NCBI RefSeq assembly: GCF_947493125.1
Contig: NZ_CANLQB010000001.1
Span: forward strand, 62,001 to 126,000
Length of the DNA: 64,000 nucleotides
Direction: 5' to 3'
Origin: an uncultured Roseobacter sp.
GTDB taxonomy: Bacteria; Pseudomonadota; Alphaproteobacteria; Rhodobacterales; Rhodobacteraceae
Part shown: piece after piece, positions 47,567 through 56,914 of the stretch
Layout: every line of letters starts with the position of its first letter
Numbering within the stretch: position 1 is the first letter of the stretch
The notes under the pieces: model-generated
Told to the model about the DNA's origin: nothing
What the model saw: the letters and a program-made list of their open reading frames with translations, nothing else
The model's database searches: none
Position numbers and translations under genes: made by a program

Positions 47567-48286
47567 CTAGGGGCTTTTGCGCTCAGCCCGCCAAGCCTTG
47601 AACGCGGGCATCACCAGGGCGATAGCGCCGCCGGCGGCCAGAGCTGCGACGATCTGATCGCCGGCGAGGTTTTGCACCACGACTGCCACCAGCGCCCAGA
47701 TCACCGCCACCGCATAAGAGGGCGCGCGCGCCAGGGTCGACTGCACTGCCGAGGCCAGCACCAGCGCCACAAACACGAAGATCAACGCGGCGGGCGAGGC
47801 CTCAAGATAGCCGTAGCTGGCGGAGACCAGCCCCAGCGATACACAGCTCGCGGCACTCAGCCACCCGGCATAGAGCCCTACGGGATAGGCAGCCCATCCG
47901 CGATCCGTGCGCGGGGCGCGGTAGAGCGCGGAGAGCGCGCTGATCAGCATCACCCAGATCAGCACCGCGGCCCAGACCGGGCTGCGCACGGCCACGGGCA
48001 GCCAGATCGTTCCCACGGCGAGCGAGATGCAGAGAGGTGCACGCATCGCCTGCCACTCTGGGTCGTCCGCGCGGCGCAGCAGGCCGAACCCCATGCCCAC
48101 AATCAGCCACAGATAGATCACCCCCCAGATCGAAAACGCATATCCCGCGGGCTGCACCGGTGGATCGACCTGGGGTATCGGGAACTGATCGGGCTCAAAC
48201 CCGCCGAAATCGGTCACCAGCAGAGGCGATGCTGCAAAGCTGAGCGTCAGCACCGAGGTCAACAGGGCAAGCAGGCGTGGCGACAT
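47567..48286 (-). CDS. TspO/MBR-like multi-span membrane protein
   Basis: This 239-residue protein with about six to seven hydrophobic spans starts at ATG 48286 behind AAAGGATG. The segment VQPAGYAFSIWGVIYLWLIV is reminiscent of the Pro/Trp-rich TspO pattern (PPxWVF-PVWxxLY), and the overall fold resembles longer TspO-related proteins. TspO binds tetrapyrroles and regulates photosynthesis genes in Rhodobacter; that role is not shown here. The frame is open upstream to 48463. Confidence 0.65.
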   Translation of the reverse strand: MSPRLLALLTSVLTLSFAASPLLVTDFGGFEPDQFPIPQVDPPVQPAGYAFSIWGVIYLWLIVGMGFGLLRRADDPEWQAMRAPLCISLAVGTIWLPVAVRSPVWAAVLIWVMLISALSALYRAPRTDRGWAAYPVGLYAGWLSAASCVSLGLVSASYGYLEASPAALIFVFVALVLASAVQSTLARAPSYAVAVIWALVAVVVQNLAGDQIVAALAAGGAIALVMPAFKAWRAERKSP

Positions 48287-48397
48287 CAAGGCATCCTTTC
48301 GTCGGGTTGTGTGACACCGCCTTACCGGTGCGTACGCCGCGTTAAGCGGCTGCGATGACCCTTCTGTCATCTCTAGGGCAGCGAAGGGAAATGGCAA

Positions 48398-49546
48398 ATG
48401 GCACATATCGCGATTTTCTGCGACGGCACCTGGAACTCGGCGACAGCGGGCAGCGCGACCCATGTTTTAAGGCTGTCCACGGCCTGTGCCCGCGACCTCC
48501 AGCAGAAGGTGATGTACTTCGAAGGCGTCGGAACCGGTACCGGGCGTGTCAGCGATCTGGGGCGCTGGCTCAGCAAATGGGGAGGCGGGCTTTTCGGATG
48601 GGGGCTCAACCGCAACATAAAGGCGGCCTATCTCGCGCTCTGCCGGTGCTATCGGCCGGGTGACAAGATCCTGATCTTCGGGTTTTCGCGGGGAGCCTAC
48701 ACCGCCCGATCGCTGGCCGGGATGATCCGAAAATGCGGTATCCTGGCGGATCCGACCCCGGCAAACCTGCGCCGGGCGTTTCGGCTCTACCGGCGGCGTG
48801 GGCCGCAAAATGCGCCGGATGCACCGCATATTCGGGCCGCACGGCAGCGCCTGTCGCCGAAATTCGCCACTAGCCAGGTGGACGCAATGGCGCGTGGCGG
48901 TGAAAGCTGCCTGGTGCGGATCGCTTACGTGGGCGTCTGGGACACGGTAGGCGCGCTCGGCATTCCAGAAAGCCTGTTTGGCCGGTGGGCGGCGCGGTGG
49001 AATATGCGATATGCCTTTCACGATACTCGGCTGTCGCATCTGGTCGAATCCGCCCGCCATGCCGTCGCTCTGGATGAGCGTCGGCGCCCCTATGCACCGA
49101 GTCTTTGGGACAATCTCGATGACGGCGATGCGGGGCCCGGTTTGAACCGTGGCGCCGAGGGGCCGGACCGCCCGTATCAGCAGATGTGGTTTGTCGGCGA
49201 CCATGGGGTCGTGGGCGGCTCTGCCAGGACGCGCCAGTTGACCGAGCTGACACTGGCCTGGATCTGGCAGGGCGCTGCGGCACAGGGCTTGCAGCTCAAA
49301 CCGGGCCTCTCTCTTCCGCAGATCGTCCCTGACCCAACCGTTGCAACCACCGAAATCGGAGACCACGGCTGGATTTACCGGTTGCTTCCCATGGGCCTGC
49401 GTTGGCGCGAGGGGCCGCGGCGGGCCGGTGATCTGGATGACAGCGCCCGGCTGCGCATTGCAGCGCGACCTGATTATCGCCCGGGCAGTCTTCGGTGGCT
49501 GATGCCGGGGTTGTCACGGCTGGACGTGGATCGCACCGCGCGGTAG
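48398..49546 (+). CDS. DUF2235 alpha/beta hydrolase, copy 2, with altered motif
   Basis: This 382-residue protein has HIAIFCDGTWNS at the start, which fits DUF2235 better than copy 1, and the nucleophile elbow GFSRG (Ser97). Where copy 1 and the family have H-[SG]-D-VGG, this protein reads DHGVVGG, with Val271 replacing Asp. Either a nearby Asp (DHG, residue 268) substitutes or the enzyme is inactive. ATG 48398 follows GAAGGGAA. It shares only scattered identity with copy 1, so it is not a recent duplicate. Confidence 0.88.
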   Translation: MAHIAIFCDGTWNSATAGSATHVLRLSTACARDLQQKVMYFEGVGTGTGRVSDLGRWLSKWGGGLFGWGLNRNIKAAYLALCRCYRPGDKILIFGFSRGAYTARSLAGMIRKCGILADPTPANLRRAFRLYRRRGPQNAPDAPHIRAARQRLSPKFATSQVDAMARGGESCLVRIAYVGVWDTVGALGIPESLFGRWAARWNMRYAFHDTRLSHLVESARHAVALDERRRPYAPSLWDNLDDGDAGPGLNRGAEGPDRPYQQMWFVGDHGVVGGSARTRQLTELTLAWIWQGAAAQGLQLKPGLSLPQIVPDPTVATTEIGDHGWIYRLLPMGLRWREGPRRAGDLDDSARLRIAARPDYRPGSLRWLMPGLSRLDVDRTAR

Positions 49547-49579
49547 GAGGCCGGGAGGCAACCGACGAGGCGTGCGATC

Positions 49580-50071
49580 ATGCAGAGCGAAACAGAGCCG
49601 GAGGTGCTGGCAACCGTGCAAGCATCCCTGGGACGGCGCGTGTTGGGCATTGGAATGCTGGGGTTTCTTGGCGTTCTGGTGATCTATATCGCCTTCCTCA
49701 CGCCACCGAGTTTTGGCTGGCGGATGTTTCTCATCGCTTTGGGTGTGACGGCACTGTTGGTTGCGGATGCGATGCGGCGCTCGACAGGGCATGTGCTGGA
49801 GCTGACCCGAACGGAGCTGCGCGAGCGCGGCGGCCTGATGATTGCTCAGGTCGATAATATCATCGGGATCGACCGGGGTGCCTTCGCCTTCAAGCCATCG
49901 AACGGCTTTCTGCTGCGCCTCGACACACCGGATGCGCGAAAGTGGCGTCCGGGCCTGTGGTGGCGCGTCGGGCGCCGCGTGGGGGTCGGGGGTATGACAC
50001 CGGGGCGGCAGACCAAATACATGGCCGAGATCATCGCCGTGATGCTGGCCGAACGTGAGGCTGAGGGCTGA
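49580..50071 (+). CDS. Two-span membrane protein with PH-like tail
   Basis: This 163-residue protein has two adjacent hydrophobic helices (VLGIGMLGFLGVLVIYIAFL and MFLIALGVTALLVADAM). A cytosolic beta-rich segment follows (HVLELTRTELRERGGLMIAQ, NIIGIDRGAFAFKPSNGFLL), reminiscent of bacterial PH-like domains. It follows the second DUF2235 gene by 33 nt and may be co-transcribed. Function unknown. Confidence 0.75.
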   Translation: MQSETEPEVLATVQASLGRRVLGIGMLGFLGVLVIYIAFLTPPSFGWRMFLIALGVTALLVADAMRRSTGHVLELTRTELRERGGLMIAQVDNIIGIDRGAFAFKPSNGFLLRLDTPDARKWRPGLWWRVGRRVGVGGMTPGRQTKYMAEIIAVMLAEREAEG

Positions 50072-50638
50072 TCAGGCGTCCGGATCCCAGGTGTTGCTGC
50101 CGCTGCTGCGGTGCCGAGTGAAGATGAAGTTGTGGATGTCGTGATCAATGATGCCAACGTTGAAGGGGGCCGCATAGCGCGCCCAGGTTTCCACCACAGT
50201 GATCTCCTCGTCATGCGGCATGATCGGCAGCCGCACGTTCCAGCCCTCGACCTCGTCTTCGGTGGCCGCTGCCACCGGCCCGACACGCTCTGACCAGCTT
50301 CTGAGGTAGCGGTTGTTGACCGCATCGTAACGGACGGAGGTGATCCGGATGCTGGACGGCTGCGCCGATCGTGCCAGGCTGTCAAAGAGCTGCCGGGCGC
50401 CGTTGAGATAGGCAGGTGTCAACGCGCGGTCCTCACGTGAGACCATATCGCCAATCGTATAGGCTGCCTTCTGGTTGATGCTGTGTTGGCGGTAGGCGTC
50501 GAAGATGGTTACCGTGGCCATGAAGGCCCAGAACAGGATCGGGGCGATGATCACCGCTTCGAGCGCGACATTGCCATGCTCTTGCCGCGAGAACCGCCGC
50601 AGCACCCGGCGTACCGGTATCAGGGCGGGGCGGCGCAT
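50072..50638 (-). CDS. TadE/TadG-type pseudopilin-like protein 3
   Basis: This 188-residue protein starts with a basic head (RRFSRQEHGNVALEAVIIAP) and one membrane helix (ILFWAFMATVTIFDAYRQ), the TadE-like pattern. A soluble extracytoplasmic part follows. Its ATG overlaps the stop of the upstream gene (TGATG), so it is the third member of a coupled trio. It is convergent with the membrane gene and touches it at 50071/50072. Confidence 0.82.
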   Translation of the reverse strand: MRRPALIPVRRVLRRFSRQEHGNVALEAVIIAPILFWAFMATVTIFDAYRQHSINQKAAYTIGDMVSREDRALTPAYLNGARQLFDSLARSAQPSSIRITSVRYDAVNNRYLRSWSERVGPVAAATEDEVEGWNVRLPIMPHDEEITVVETWARYAAPFNVGIIDHDIHNFIFTRHRSSGSNTWDPDA

Positions 50639-51213
50639 CAGATCGGCTCCTGCACGAAGGCGGACATGGAGATCATCTTGACCTTGCCGGCGCCGTCCGC
50701 CTCAAAGGCGCGGCCCAGGCCGGTGGTGGGGAAGACCGGATCGAATTTCACGCAGGCGCGCATGATCATCAACTGGTGCTCCACCCCGTTGGTGAAACCG
50801 CGGGGCGGGTTGATCGGCTCAGAGATATCGACACAGTCGACGTCGGTGGACAGGCCGACATAATTGTAGGGGTCAATTGGCTCCATTTCGAGGCGCAGGG
50901 TGTTGTCGCAGTTGTTGGACACACCGGTGTTCAGGAAGCCTGCGTAGTCGCAGACTTTCTGCTTCACGGCGTCATGGTCGAGGTCGATGACACCGTCGTC
51001 GTCCACATCAATGCCCGTGTTGAGGCGAATTTCGCGCACGGCGAGGTCAAGCCCGCGGTCGAGAAACATCTGCCGCATGGAGTAGATGCCAAATTCAACC
51101 GAGGCGAGGAACAGGCTGAAGACAGCCGGCACTATGAGTGCGAACTCGATGATCATATGGCCTTCTTCGTCCTTGCGGAAGCGCGTCAGGCAGGAAGAGA
51201 TACGGCCAATCAT
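50638..51213 (-). CDS. TadE/TadG-type pseudopilin-like protein 2
   Basis: This 191-residue protein opens RFRKDEEGHMIIEFALIVPA, the TadE signature with conserved Glu in the hydrophobic helix (VFSLFLASVEFGIYSM). The C-terminal soluble part has four Cys. The start overlaps the upstream TadG stop by 4 nt. TadE-like minor pilins act in Flp pilus assembly. Confidence 0.85.
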   Translation of the reverse strand: MIGRISSCLTRFRKDEEGHMIIEFALIVPAVFSLFLASVEFGIYSMRQMFLDRGLDLAVREIRLNTGIDVDDDGVIDLDHDAVKQKVCDYAGFLNTGVSNNCDNTLRLEMEPIDPYNYVGLSTDVDCVDISEPINPPRGFTNGVEHQLMIMRACVKFDPVFPTTGLGRAFEADGAGKVKMISMSAFVQEPI

Positions 51214-52802
51214 TGGGTCAACCTCAGTTCGTTGATCTGGCGTGCGATGGTCGCGAAGGCCGCGGCGATTTCAGCCTTGCCGGTTGCCGGGAAGAAATGC
51301 CCGGGGCTGGAGGCGCAATACCTCATCTGATCCTCGGGTGTGCCGGGCGCCTCGAAGGCGATGGTGTAGATCACCACGTTTCGGTCAGCGGCTTTCGCCA
51401 GGTCGCACTGCCTCTTGAAGTTCGTCACGTTGGTCGACTGCGACGTGATCTGCTTACGGTCGGATTTCCGGTCGTTCAGTTCGACGGTCGGGTTCTCCTG
51501 GTGCATCGTGTTTTTCGGGCGGACTTGCTCGGTGATCTGGCCATCTGTCATCAGCACGATGTATTTGACGGTTTCGGTGTCGTTGTAGGGCAGCGGACGG
51601 TCCGCGAATTGCGGCGGCACGAGGTTGTTGGCAGGCCGCGCCATCTCTGCGAAGTCCGGTTGCGAGTCTGGGTTTAGCAGCGCGAGCGCCCATTTCATCG
51701 CATAGTGCGTTCCAGTGCCGTCGTGCATGCGCATGGTGTCGATGCGCTGCTTCAGCTGGGTGGCGTTGTTGGAGGCGTAGATGATCGAGGTCTGATCCTG
51801 CGGGCACCAGCCCCAGTCCATTACCTTACGGGGTGTGCCACCCGGCTGGCCTTCCTCGATCGGCTCGTCATTCTCGTCAAAGAGAATCGGATCGCCGTCT
51901 GCGTCGCGGATGATCTCGCTGGCGATGCGCCAGTTCATGAAATGCGCGGTCTGTTCGTAGTTGTTTTGCGAAGGCAGCTCGTCGTGCAGGAAGTCAAGGT
52001 TGTTGTAGAGGTCGAAATCAATGCAGGACGAGACATTCGGATAGACATACCGGACGTCCGGATCGCTGCCCTCGCCAGCATCTTCGTCAGCGGGCAGCCG
52101 TGTGTTGTTGAAGAGTTCGTTCCTGCCGCCCTCATCCTCGTCGAGGGCTTCTGCGGAATAGCGAATGCCGCCCAGGCGATCAAACATGAACGGACCGGGA
52201 TTGGTCTGACCCGCATAGGGGATGAGGTTGATCGAGGTGGTGTTGGCAGCGGGTCCGAGAAGGACGATGTCGATGAATTCCTTGGCTGCGGGGCGCAGGT
52301 TCTGCATGCGGTTCGAGAAGCGCATCGAGCCCGAGATGTCGAGCACGAGGGAAATCTCCACGTTGGGGACATCTTCGACCGCCTGGCTGAAGGCAGGGAC
52401 GGGGAGCGTATCGACCCCCAGCAGCGACATGAATTGCGTATTGGTGCGCATGAAGGCTTCGGCGGTGACGGTGCGGTAGTTCAGCCCGGCCTGCGGGTCG
52501 ACATCGGTCAGAAACTCGCGGAGCCCGGTTTTGTCGAAATAGTCCTCGACCACCGCGGTCGGCGGGCGGGTCTGGTCGAGGTCAGCGGCGGCGAGGACGG
52601 CACGGTCAACCGTGTTCTGCAGAGCGGTCCGGCGCATCTCGTTCTGCATCAGGTCGACGCCGATACCTGCGACCATCAGCATCATCAGCATGATGAAGAT
52701 CGAGAAGATGGTCATGACACCATCTTCGTTCCCGGCGAACTCCAACAGGCCCTCTGGCCCTGTCTCGTGGTTATCCTGTCTCTCCTGCGACATCTGTGTC
52801 AT
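51210..52802 (-). CDS. TadG-like protein with von Willebrand A-type region
   Basis: This 530-residue protein starts at ATG 52802 (MTQMSQERQDN). NEDGVMTIFSIFIMLMMLMV is a Tad-type hydrophobic helix followed by a long domain with the metal-site motif VLDISGSMRFSNRM (DxSxS) and IVLMTDGQITEQVR. TadG proteins of alphaproteobacteria often carry vWA regions and help Flp pilus or surface adhesion. No tadA, cpaB or rcpA homologues are adjacent, so the trio is separate from the main tad locus. Confidence 0.88.
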   Translation of the reverse strand: MTQMSQERQDNHETGPEGLLEFAGNEDGVMTIFSIFIMLMMLMVAGIGVDLMQNEMRRTALQNTVDRAVLAAADLDQTRPPTAVVEDYFDKTGLREFLTDVDPQAGLNYRTVTAEAFMRTNTQFMSLLGVDTLPVPAFSQAVEDVPNVEISLVLDISGSMRFSNRMQNLRPAAKEFIDIVLLGPAANTTSINLIPYAGQTNPGPFMFDRLGGIRYSAEALDEDEGGRNELFNNTRLPADEDAGEGSDPDVRYVYPNVSSCIDFDLYNNLDFLHDELPSQNNYEQTAHFMNWRIASEIIRDADGDPILFDENDEPIEEGQPGGTPRKVMDWGWCPQDQTSIIYASNNATQLKQRIDTMRMHDGTGTHYAMKWALALLNPDSQPDFAEMARPANNLVPPQFADRPLPYNDTETVKYIVLMTDGQITEQVRPKNTMHQENPTVELNDRKSDRKQITSQSTNVTNFKRQCDLAKAADRNVVIYTIAFEAPGTPEDQMRYCASSPGHFFPATGKAEIAAAFATIARQINELRLTQ

Positions 52803-53131
52803 GCGGGTCCAACTCGTTTCATTGCACGGCCATTGGCCATTGAGAATTGACCTTTGGTTATGCTGGGCCAATGTGGCGAAAAGCGGGCGGAAGCACGGAG
52901 GGTGGCGCAAAGAACGTAAAACTTTAGCGGATCGACGGGCTTCTGGGGGGTCTGCCGGAAACGATCCGAAGGCGTAGCGTCAGACTGTTTCCGTAGCCTG
53001 GACTATGATCGCCACGGTTGTGTTTATTCGAAATTCACACTTCGCCCAAAAAACTGGCAATGAACGACTCACCGTCCTAGGGTGCGATTGTCACCGGATG
53101 CAGAACAGTGACGGCCAACAGGAGAAAGACA
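52803..53131. promoter_or_regulatory. Divergent intergenic region tad trio / gdh
   Basis: This 329-nt gap between divergent starts holds the inverted repeat CGGAAAC-N24-GTTTCCG at 52956-52993, possibly an operator or an RNA hairpin. A lower-GC stretch (about 53020-53060) may hold the gdh promoter. No gene or RNA was recognised. Confidence 0.4.
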
Positions 53132-54565
53132 GTGAACAAGCACAGCATGGAACCGGGCTTCAGAGACAGCGTCGATCAGATGTTCAATCGGGCCGTTGGC
53201 CTGATGGATCTCTCTCCGGGGCTGGAGGAGAAGATCAGGGTCTGCAATGCAACCTATACGGTCCGGTTTGGTGTGCGGCTGCGGGGCAAGATCCACACGT
53301 TCACCGGCTACCGGTCCGTGCATTCGGAGCATATGGAGCCTGTCAAAGGCGGGATTCGCTATTCGCTGAACGTCGATCAGGATGAGGTTGAGGCGCTGGC
53401 CGCACTGATGACCTACAAATGTGCCTTGGTGGAGGCGCCGTTTGGCGGCTCGAAGGGCGGGCTCTGCGTCGACCCCCGTGACTGGGACGAACATGAGCTG
53501 GAGCAGATCACGCGCCGCTTTGCCTATGAGCTGATCAAACGGGATCTGATCAACCCCTCCCAGAACGTGCCTGCGCCGGATATGGGCACGGGCGAGCGCG
53601 AGATGGCGTGGATCGCGGATCAGTACAAGCGCATGCACACCACCGATATCAACGGCAACGCCTGTGTGACCGGCAAGCCGCCTAATGCAGGCGGGATCGC
53701 AGGCCGTGTCGAGGCGACGGGCCGTGGCGTGCAATATGCCCTGCGCGCCTTCTTCCGCGATAAGGAGGGCGTGAAGAAAGCGGGCATGAGCGGCGATCTC
53801 GATGGCAAGAGGGTGATCGTGCAGGGCCTCGGCAACGTGGGGTATCACGCCGCGAAATTCCTGCGCGAAGAAGATGGCAGCATCGTCACCGGCATCATCG
53901 AACGCGATGGCGCGCTCTTCAATCCCGACGGATTGAACGTCGAGCGGGTGCGTGAGTGGATTGCTAAACATGGTGGCATTTCGGGCTATTCCGACATGCA
54001 CCACGTGAAGGACGGGGCCCAGGTTCTGGAGGAGGATTGCGACATCCTGATCCCGGCGGCGCTGGAAGGGGTGATCAACCTGCGCAATGCTGATCGGATC
54101 AAGGCACCGCTGATCATCGAGGCGGCGAATGGCCCCGTAACCGCCGGGGCGGATCAGATTCTGCGAGAGCGCGGGGTGGTGATGATTCCGGACATGTACG
54201 CCAACGCCGGTGGTGTGACGGTCAGCTACTTCGAATGGGTGAAGAACCTCAGCCACATCCGCTTTGGCCGGATGGGACGGCGGCAGGAAGAATCGCGCCA
54301 CCAGCTGATCGTGAGCGAGCTCGAGCGGTTGTCACGTGACAAGGAATTCAACTGGGAGCTCAGCCCGGACTTCAAGGAAAAGTACCTGCGCGGCGCGGAT
54401 GAGCTGGAGCTTGTGCGCTCCGGCCTCGATGACACCATGCGCATCGCCTATCAGGCGATGGCCGAGGTCTGGCATGCGCGAGATGACGTCGAAGATTTGC
54501 GGACGGCCGCCTATCTGGTGGCCATTGACCGGGTGGCAGCCAGCTATCGCGCCAAGGGCTTGTGA
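53132..54565 (+). CDS. Glu/Leu/Phe/Val dehydrogenase (glutamate dehydrogenase)
   Basis: This ~477-residue protein starts at GTG 53132 (reads MNKHSMEP) with CAGGAGAAAG in front; GTG 53108 lies before that site and is less likely. The substrate domain has PVKGGIRYS and CALVEAPFGGSKGG with the catalytic Lys. The nucleotide domain has IVQGLGNVGYHAAKFL. It converts glutamate to 2-oxoglutarate and ammonia reversibly. The family is clear; NAD versus NADP preference is not. Confidence 0.94.
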   Translation: MNKHSMEPGFRDSVDQMFNRAVGLMDLSPGLEEKIRVCNATYTVRFGVRLRGKIHTFTGYRSVHSEHMEPVKGGIRYSLNVDQDEVEALAALMTYKCALVEAPFGGSKGGLCVDPRDWDEHELEQITRRFAYELIKRDLINPSQNVPAPDMGTGEREMAWIADQYKRMHTTDINGNACVTGKPPNAGGIAGRVEATGRGVQYALRAFFRDKEGVKKAGMSGDLDGKRVIVQGLGNVGYHAAKFLREEDGSIVTGIIERDGALFNPDGLNVERVREWIAKHGGISGYSDMHHVKDGAQVLEEDCDILIPAALEGVINLRNADRIKAPLIIEAANGPVTAGADQILRERGVVMIPDMYANAGGVTVSYFEWVKNLSHIRFGRMGRRQEESRHQLIVSELERLSRDKEFNWELSPDFKEKYLRGADELELVRSGLDDTMRIAYQAMAEVWHARDDVEDLRTAAYLVAIDRVAASYRAKGL

Positions 54566-54643
54566 CGGCTCCGACACCGCCGTAACGTCTCGCCGAGCGC
54601 GGCGTGGCCCGAAATCGCCGCGCCGCTTTTGCGAAGAGGTGGG

Positions 54644-55228
54644 ATGATGACGACGGTTGGGTTTTCCTGTTCCTGCGGTGCGCTGAAAGGTGTGTTGCAC
54701 GAGGCATCTCCGAAGACGGGGTGCCACCTGCTGTGTTATTGCAAGGACTGTCGCGCCTTCGCGCGGCATATGGGCCAGATGGAGGCCCTCGAACCCGGGG
54801 GTGGCAGCCCCTTGGTGCAGGTTCTGCCTGCGCGGATCGAAATCACCGATGGGGCGGACCAGATCGCCTGCGTGCGGCTGTCGCCCAAGGGGCTTCATCG
54901 CTGGTATGCGGCGTGCTGCAACACGCCGCTGGCCAATACGGTTGGGTCGTCGCGCATGCCGCTTGCCGGCATGTGGCGACCGCTCTTCGAGAGCACCGAG
55001 GCCTTCGGTCCGGTGACCACCCACGGCTTTACCAAGGCCGCGCTGCCAGGCGGGCCGCGGCGCGACAAGGGTCTCGGTCGGATGTTCGGTGGGCTGCTCA
55101 AGCGGTCTCTTGCGGCCTATCTGAACGGCACCGCGCGTAGGAGCCCGTTTTTCGACGCGTCGGGCGCGCCGGTCGCCGCTCCCGTCATCCTCGCTCCGGA
55201 GCAGCGGGCCGCCGCCTACGCAGAGTAG
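54644..55228 (+). CDS. GFA-like/DUF6151 zinc-binding protein
   Basis: This 194-residue protein starts at ATG 54644 (or 54647) after GAAGAGGTGGG. The Cys pattern FSCSCGALKG, CYCKDCRAFARH and ACCNTP resembles glutathione-dependent formaldehyde-activating (GFA) folds that bind zinc. The name DUF6151 is from memory. Given the sarcosine oxidase operons, a link to formaldehyde handling is tempting, but many GFA-like proteins are unrelated to formaldehyde. Confidence 0.8.
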   Translation: MMTTVGFSCSCGALKGVLHEASPKTGCHLLCYCKDCRAFARHMGQMEALEPGGGSPLVQVLPARIEITDGADQIACVRLSPKGLHRWYAACCNTPLANTVGSSRMPLAGMWRPLFESTEAFGPVTTHGFTKAALPGGPRRDKGLGRMFGGLLKRSLAAYLNGTARRSPFFDASGAPVAAPVILAPEQRAAAYAE

Positions 55229-55322
55229 AGCCGAGGGTCTTTCCGCGACATCATAGGTCGGATTTGGTCGCGGAGCGGTCAATGGGCTGCTGCTAGGGTC
55301 GGGCCGGTAATAAGGGGAGCAC

Positions 55323-56579
55323 ATGGTGAAGTTTTCGGGCCTGCGCGTTCTGAAGGAAGGTCTGACCGGCAACACAGGCTGGAGCCCTCACTGGCGCGAT
55401 CCGGAGCCGAGGTCCGAGTACGATGCCCTGATCATCGGCGGGGGCGGGCACGGTCTGTCGACCGCTTACTACCTGGCCAAGAACCACGGCATGACAAACA
55501 TCGCCGTGCTGGAGAAGGGCTATATCGGCGGCGGAAACATCGGCCGCAATACGACGATTGTGCGTGCGAATTACTTCTTGCCGGGAAACTCGGAGTTCTA
55601 CAGCCATTCCCTGAAACTCTGGGAGGGGCTGGAGGAGGATCTGAACTACAACGTGATGCATTCGCAGCGCGGCATGATCAATCTCTTCCACTCAGACGGG
55701 CAGCGCGACGCCTTCGTGCGGCGCGGCAATGCGATGGTCAATCAGGGGGATGACGCCATCCTGCTCGACCGCGAGGGCGTGCGGGACCATCTGCCCTATC
55801 TCGATTTCGAGAACACACGGTTCCCGATTTATGGCGGGCTCTACCATCCGCGAGGTGGGACGGCCCGGCATGATGCGGTCGCCTGGGGGTATGCCCGGGG
55901 TGCCGATCAACGGGGCGTGGACCTTCTGCAGAACTGTGAAGTCACTGGGATCGACATAGAAAACGGCGGTGTGCGCGGGGTGCAGACAACCCGTGGCGTC
56001 ATTCGGGCCAGGAAGGTGGGGATCGTGGTCGCTGGACGCTCGGGGCAGGTGGCGGCGATGGCGGGCCTACGCCTGCCGATCGAGAGCCACATTCTACAGG
56101 CCTTCGTGACCGAGGGGCTGAAGCCCTGTATCGACCATGTGGTTACCTTCGGTATGGGACATTTCTATATCAGCCAATCGGACAAGGGTGGCCTCGTGTT
56201 CGGCGGCGATCTGGATTTCTACGCCTCTTATGCCAGTCGGGGGAACCTGCCCACGGCGGAGCATGTGATGGAGGCGGGCATGACGCTGATGCCGATGATC
56301 GGCAAGGCGAAGCTGTTGCGCAGTTGGGGTGGGATCATGGACATGACGCCCGATGGCTCGCCGATCATCGACCGTACGGATACGAATGGATTGTTCCTCA
56401 ACTGCGGCTGGTGCTACGGCGGCTTCAAGGCGGTGCCTGCATCGGGCGATGCTTTTGCGCATCTGATGGCGACGGGGCGGCATCACACGGACGCTCAGGC
56501 GTTTCGGCTGGACCGGTTCCGCACCGGGCGGGGCATTCTGGATGAAGAGGGCACGGGCTCTCAGCATAATCTGCATTAG
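55323..56579 (+). CDS. soxB: Sarcosine oxidase beta subunit, copy 2
   Basis: This 418-residue subunit has the FAD fold YDALIIGGGGHGLSTAYYLA and the FMN-binding His183 in RGGTARHDAVAW, the same position as copy 1. It diverges from copy 1 through most of the chain and at both ends. It starts the intact operon soxB-soxD-soxA-soxG (55323-60388), all on one strand with short gaps or overlaps. GGGGAG precedes ATG 55323. Confidence 0.96.
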   Translation: MVKFSGLRVLKEGLTGNTGWSPHWRDPEPRSEYDALIIGGGGHGLSTAYYLAKNHGMTNIAVLEKGYIGGGNIGRNTTIVRANYFLPGNSEFYSHSLKLWEGLEEDLNYNVMHSQRGMINLFHSDGQRDAFVRRGNAMVNQGDDAILLDREGVRDHLPYLDFENTRFPIYGGLYHPRGGTARHDAVAWGYARGADQRGVDLLQNCEVTGIDIENGGVRGVQTTRGVIRARKVGIVVAGRSGQVAAMAGLRLPIESHILQAFVTEGLKPCIDHVVTFGMGHFYISQSDKGGLVFGGDLDFYASYASRGNLPTAEHVMEAGMTLMPMIGKAKLLRSWGGIMDMTPDGSPIIDRTDTNGLFLNCGWCYGGFKAVPASGDAFAHLMATGRHHTDAQAFRLDRFRTGRGILDEEGTGSQHNLH

Positions 56580-56641
56580 GAGCGGCTGAACGTGCGTGGT
56601 GCGCTGATAGATCTGGGTTGGACGACAGGAGGGACGCACCC

Positions 56642-56914
56642 ATGCGGTTGACCTGTCCGATCTGCGGCGCGCGGGATCGTCGCGAGTTCTACTATCAGGG
56701 AGACGCTGTGGCGCTCTACCGCCCGGCGCCTGACGCCGGGGTGGACGCCTGGGACGATTATGTGCACCTGCGGGATAATCCCGCGGGCGTGCGGCGCGAG
56801 CTCTGGCAGCACGAGGCCGGGTGTGGCGCCTGGCTTGTGGCGGAGCGGAACACCACAACCCACGATGTGCTCAGCGTGTCTTTGGTCACCGACGGGACGG
56901 AGCGCGGCGCATGA
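56642..56914 (+). CDS. soxD: Sarcosine oxidase delta subunit, copy 2
   Basis: This 90-residue zinc subunit starts at ATG 56642 (MRLTCPICG) with CPICG and the second half-site WQHEAGCGAWL. It is shorter than copy 1 at the C-terminus. The stop overlaps the soxA start by 4 nt (ATGA). Confidence 0.93.
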   Translation: MRLTCPICGARDRREFYYQGDAVALYRPAPDAGVDAWDDYVHLRDNPAGVRRELWQHEAGCGAWLVAERNTTTHDVLSVSLVTDGTERGA

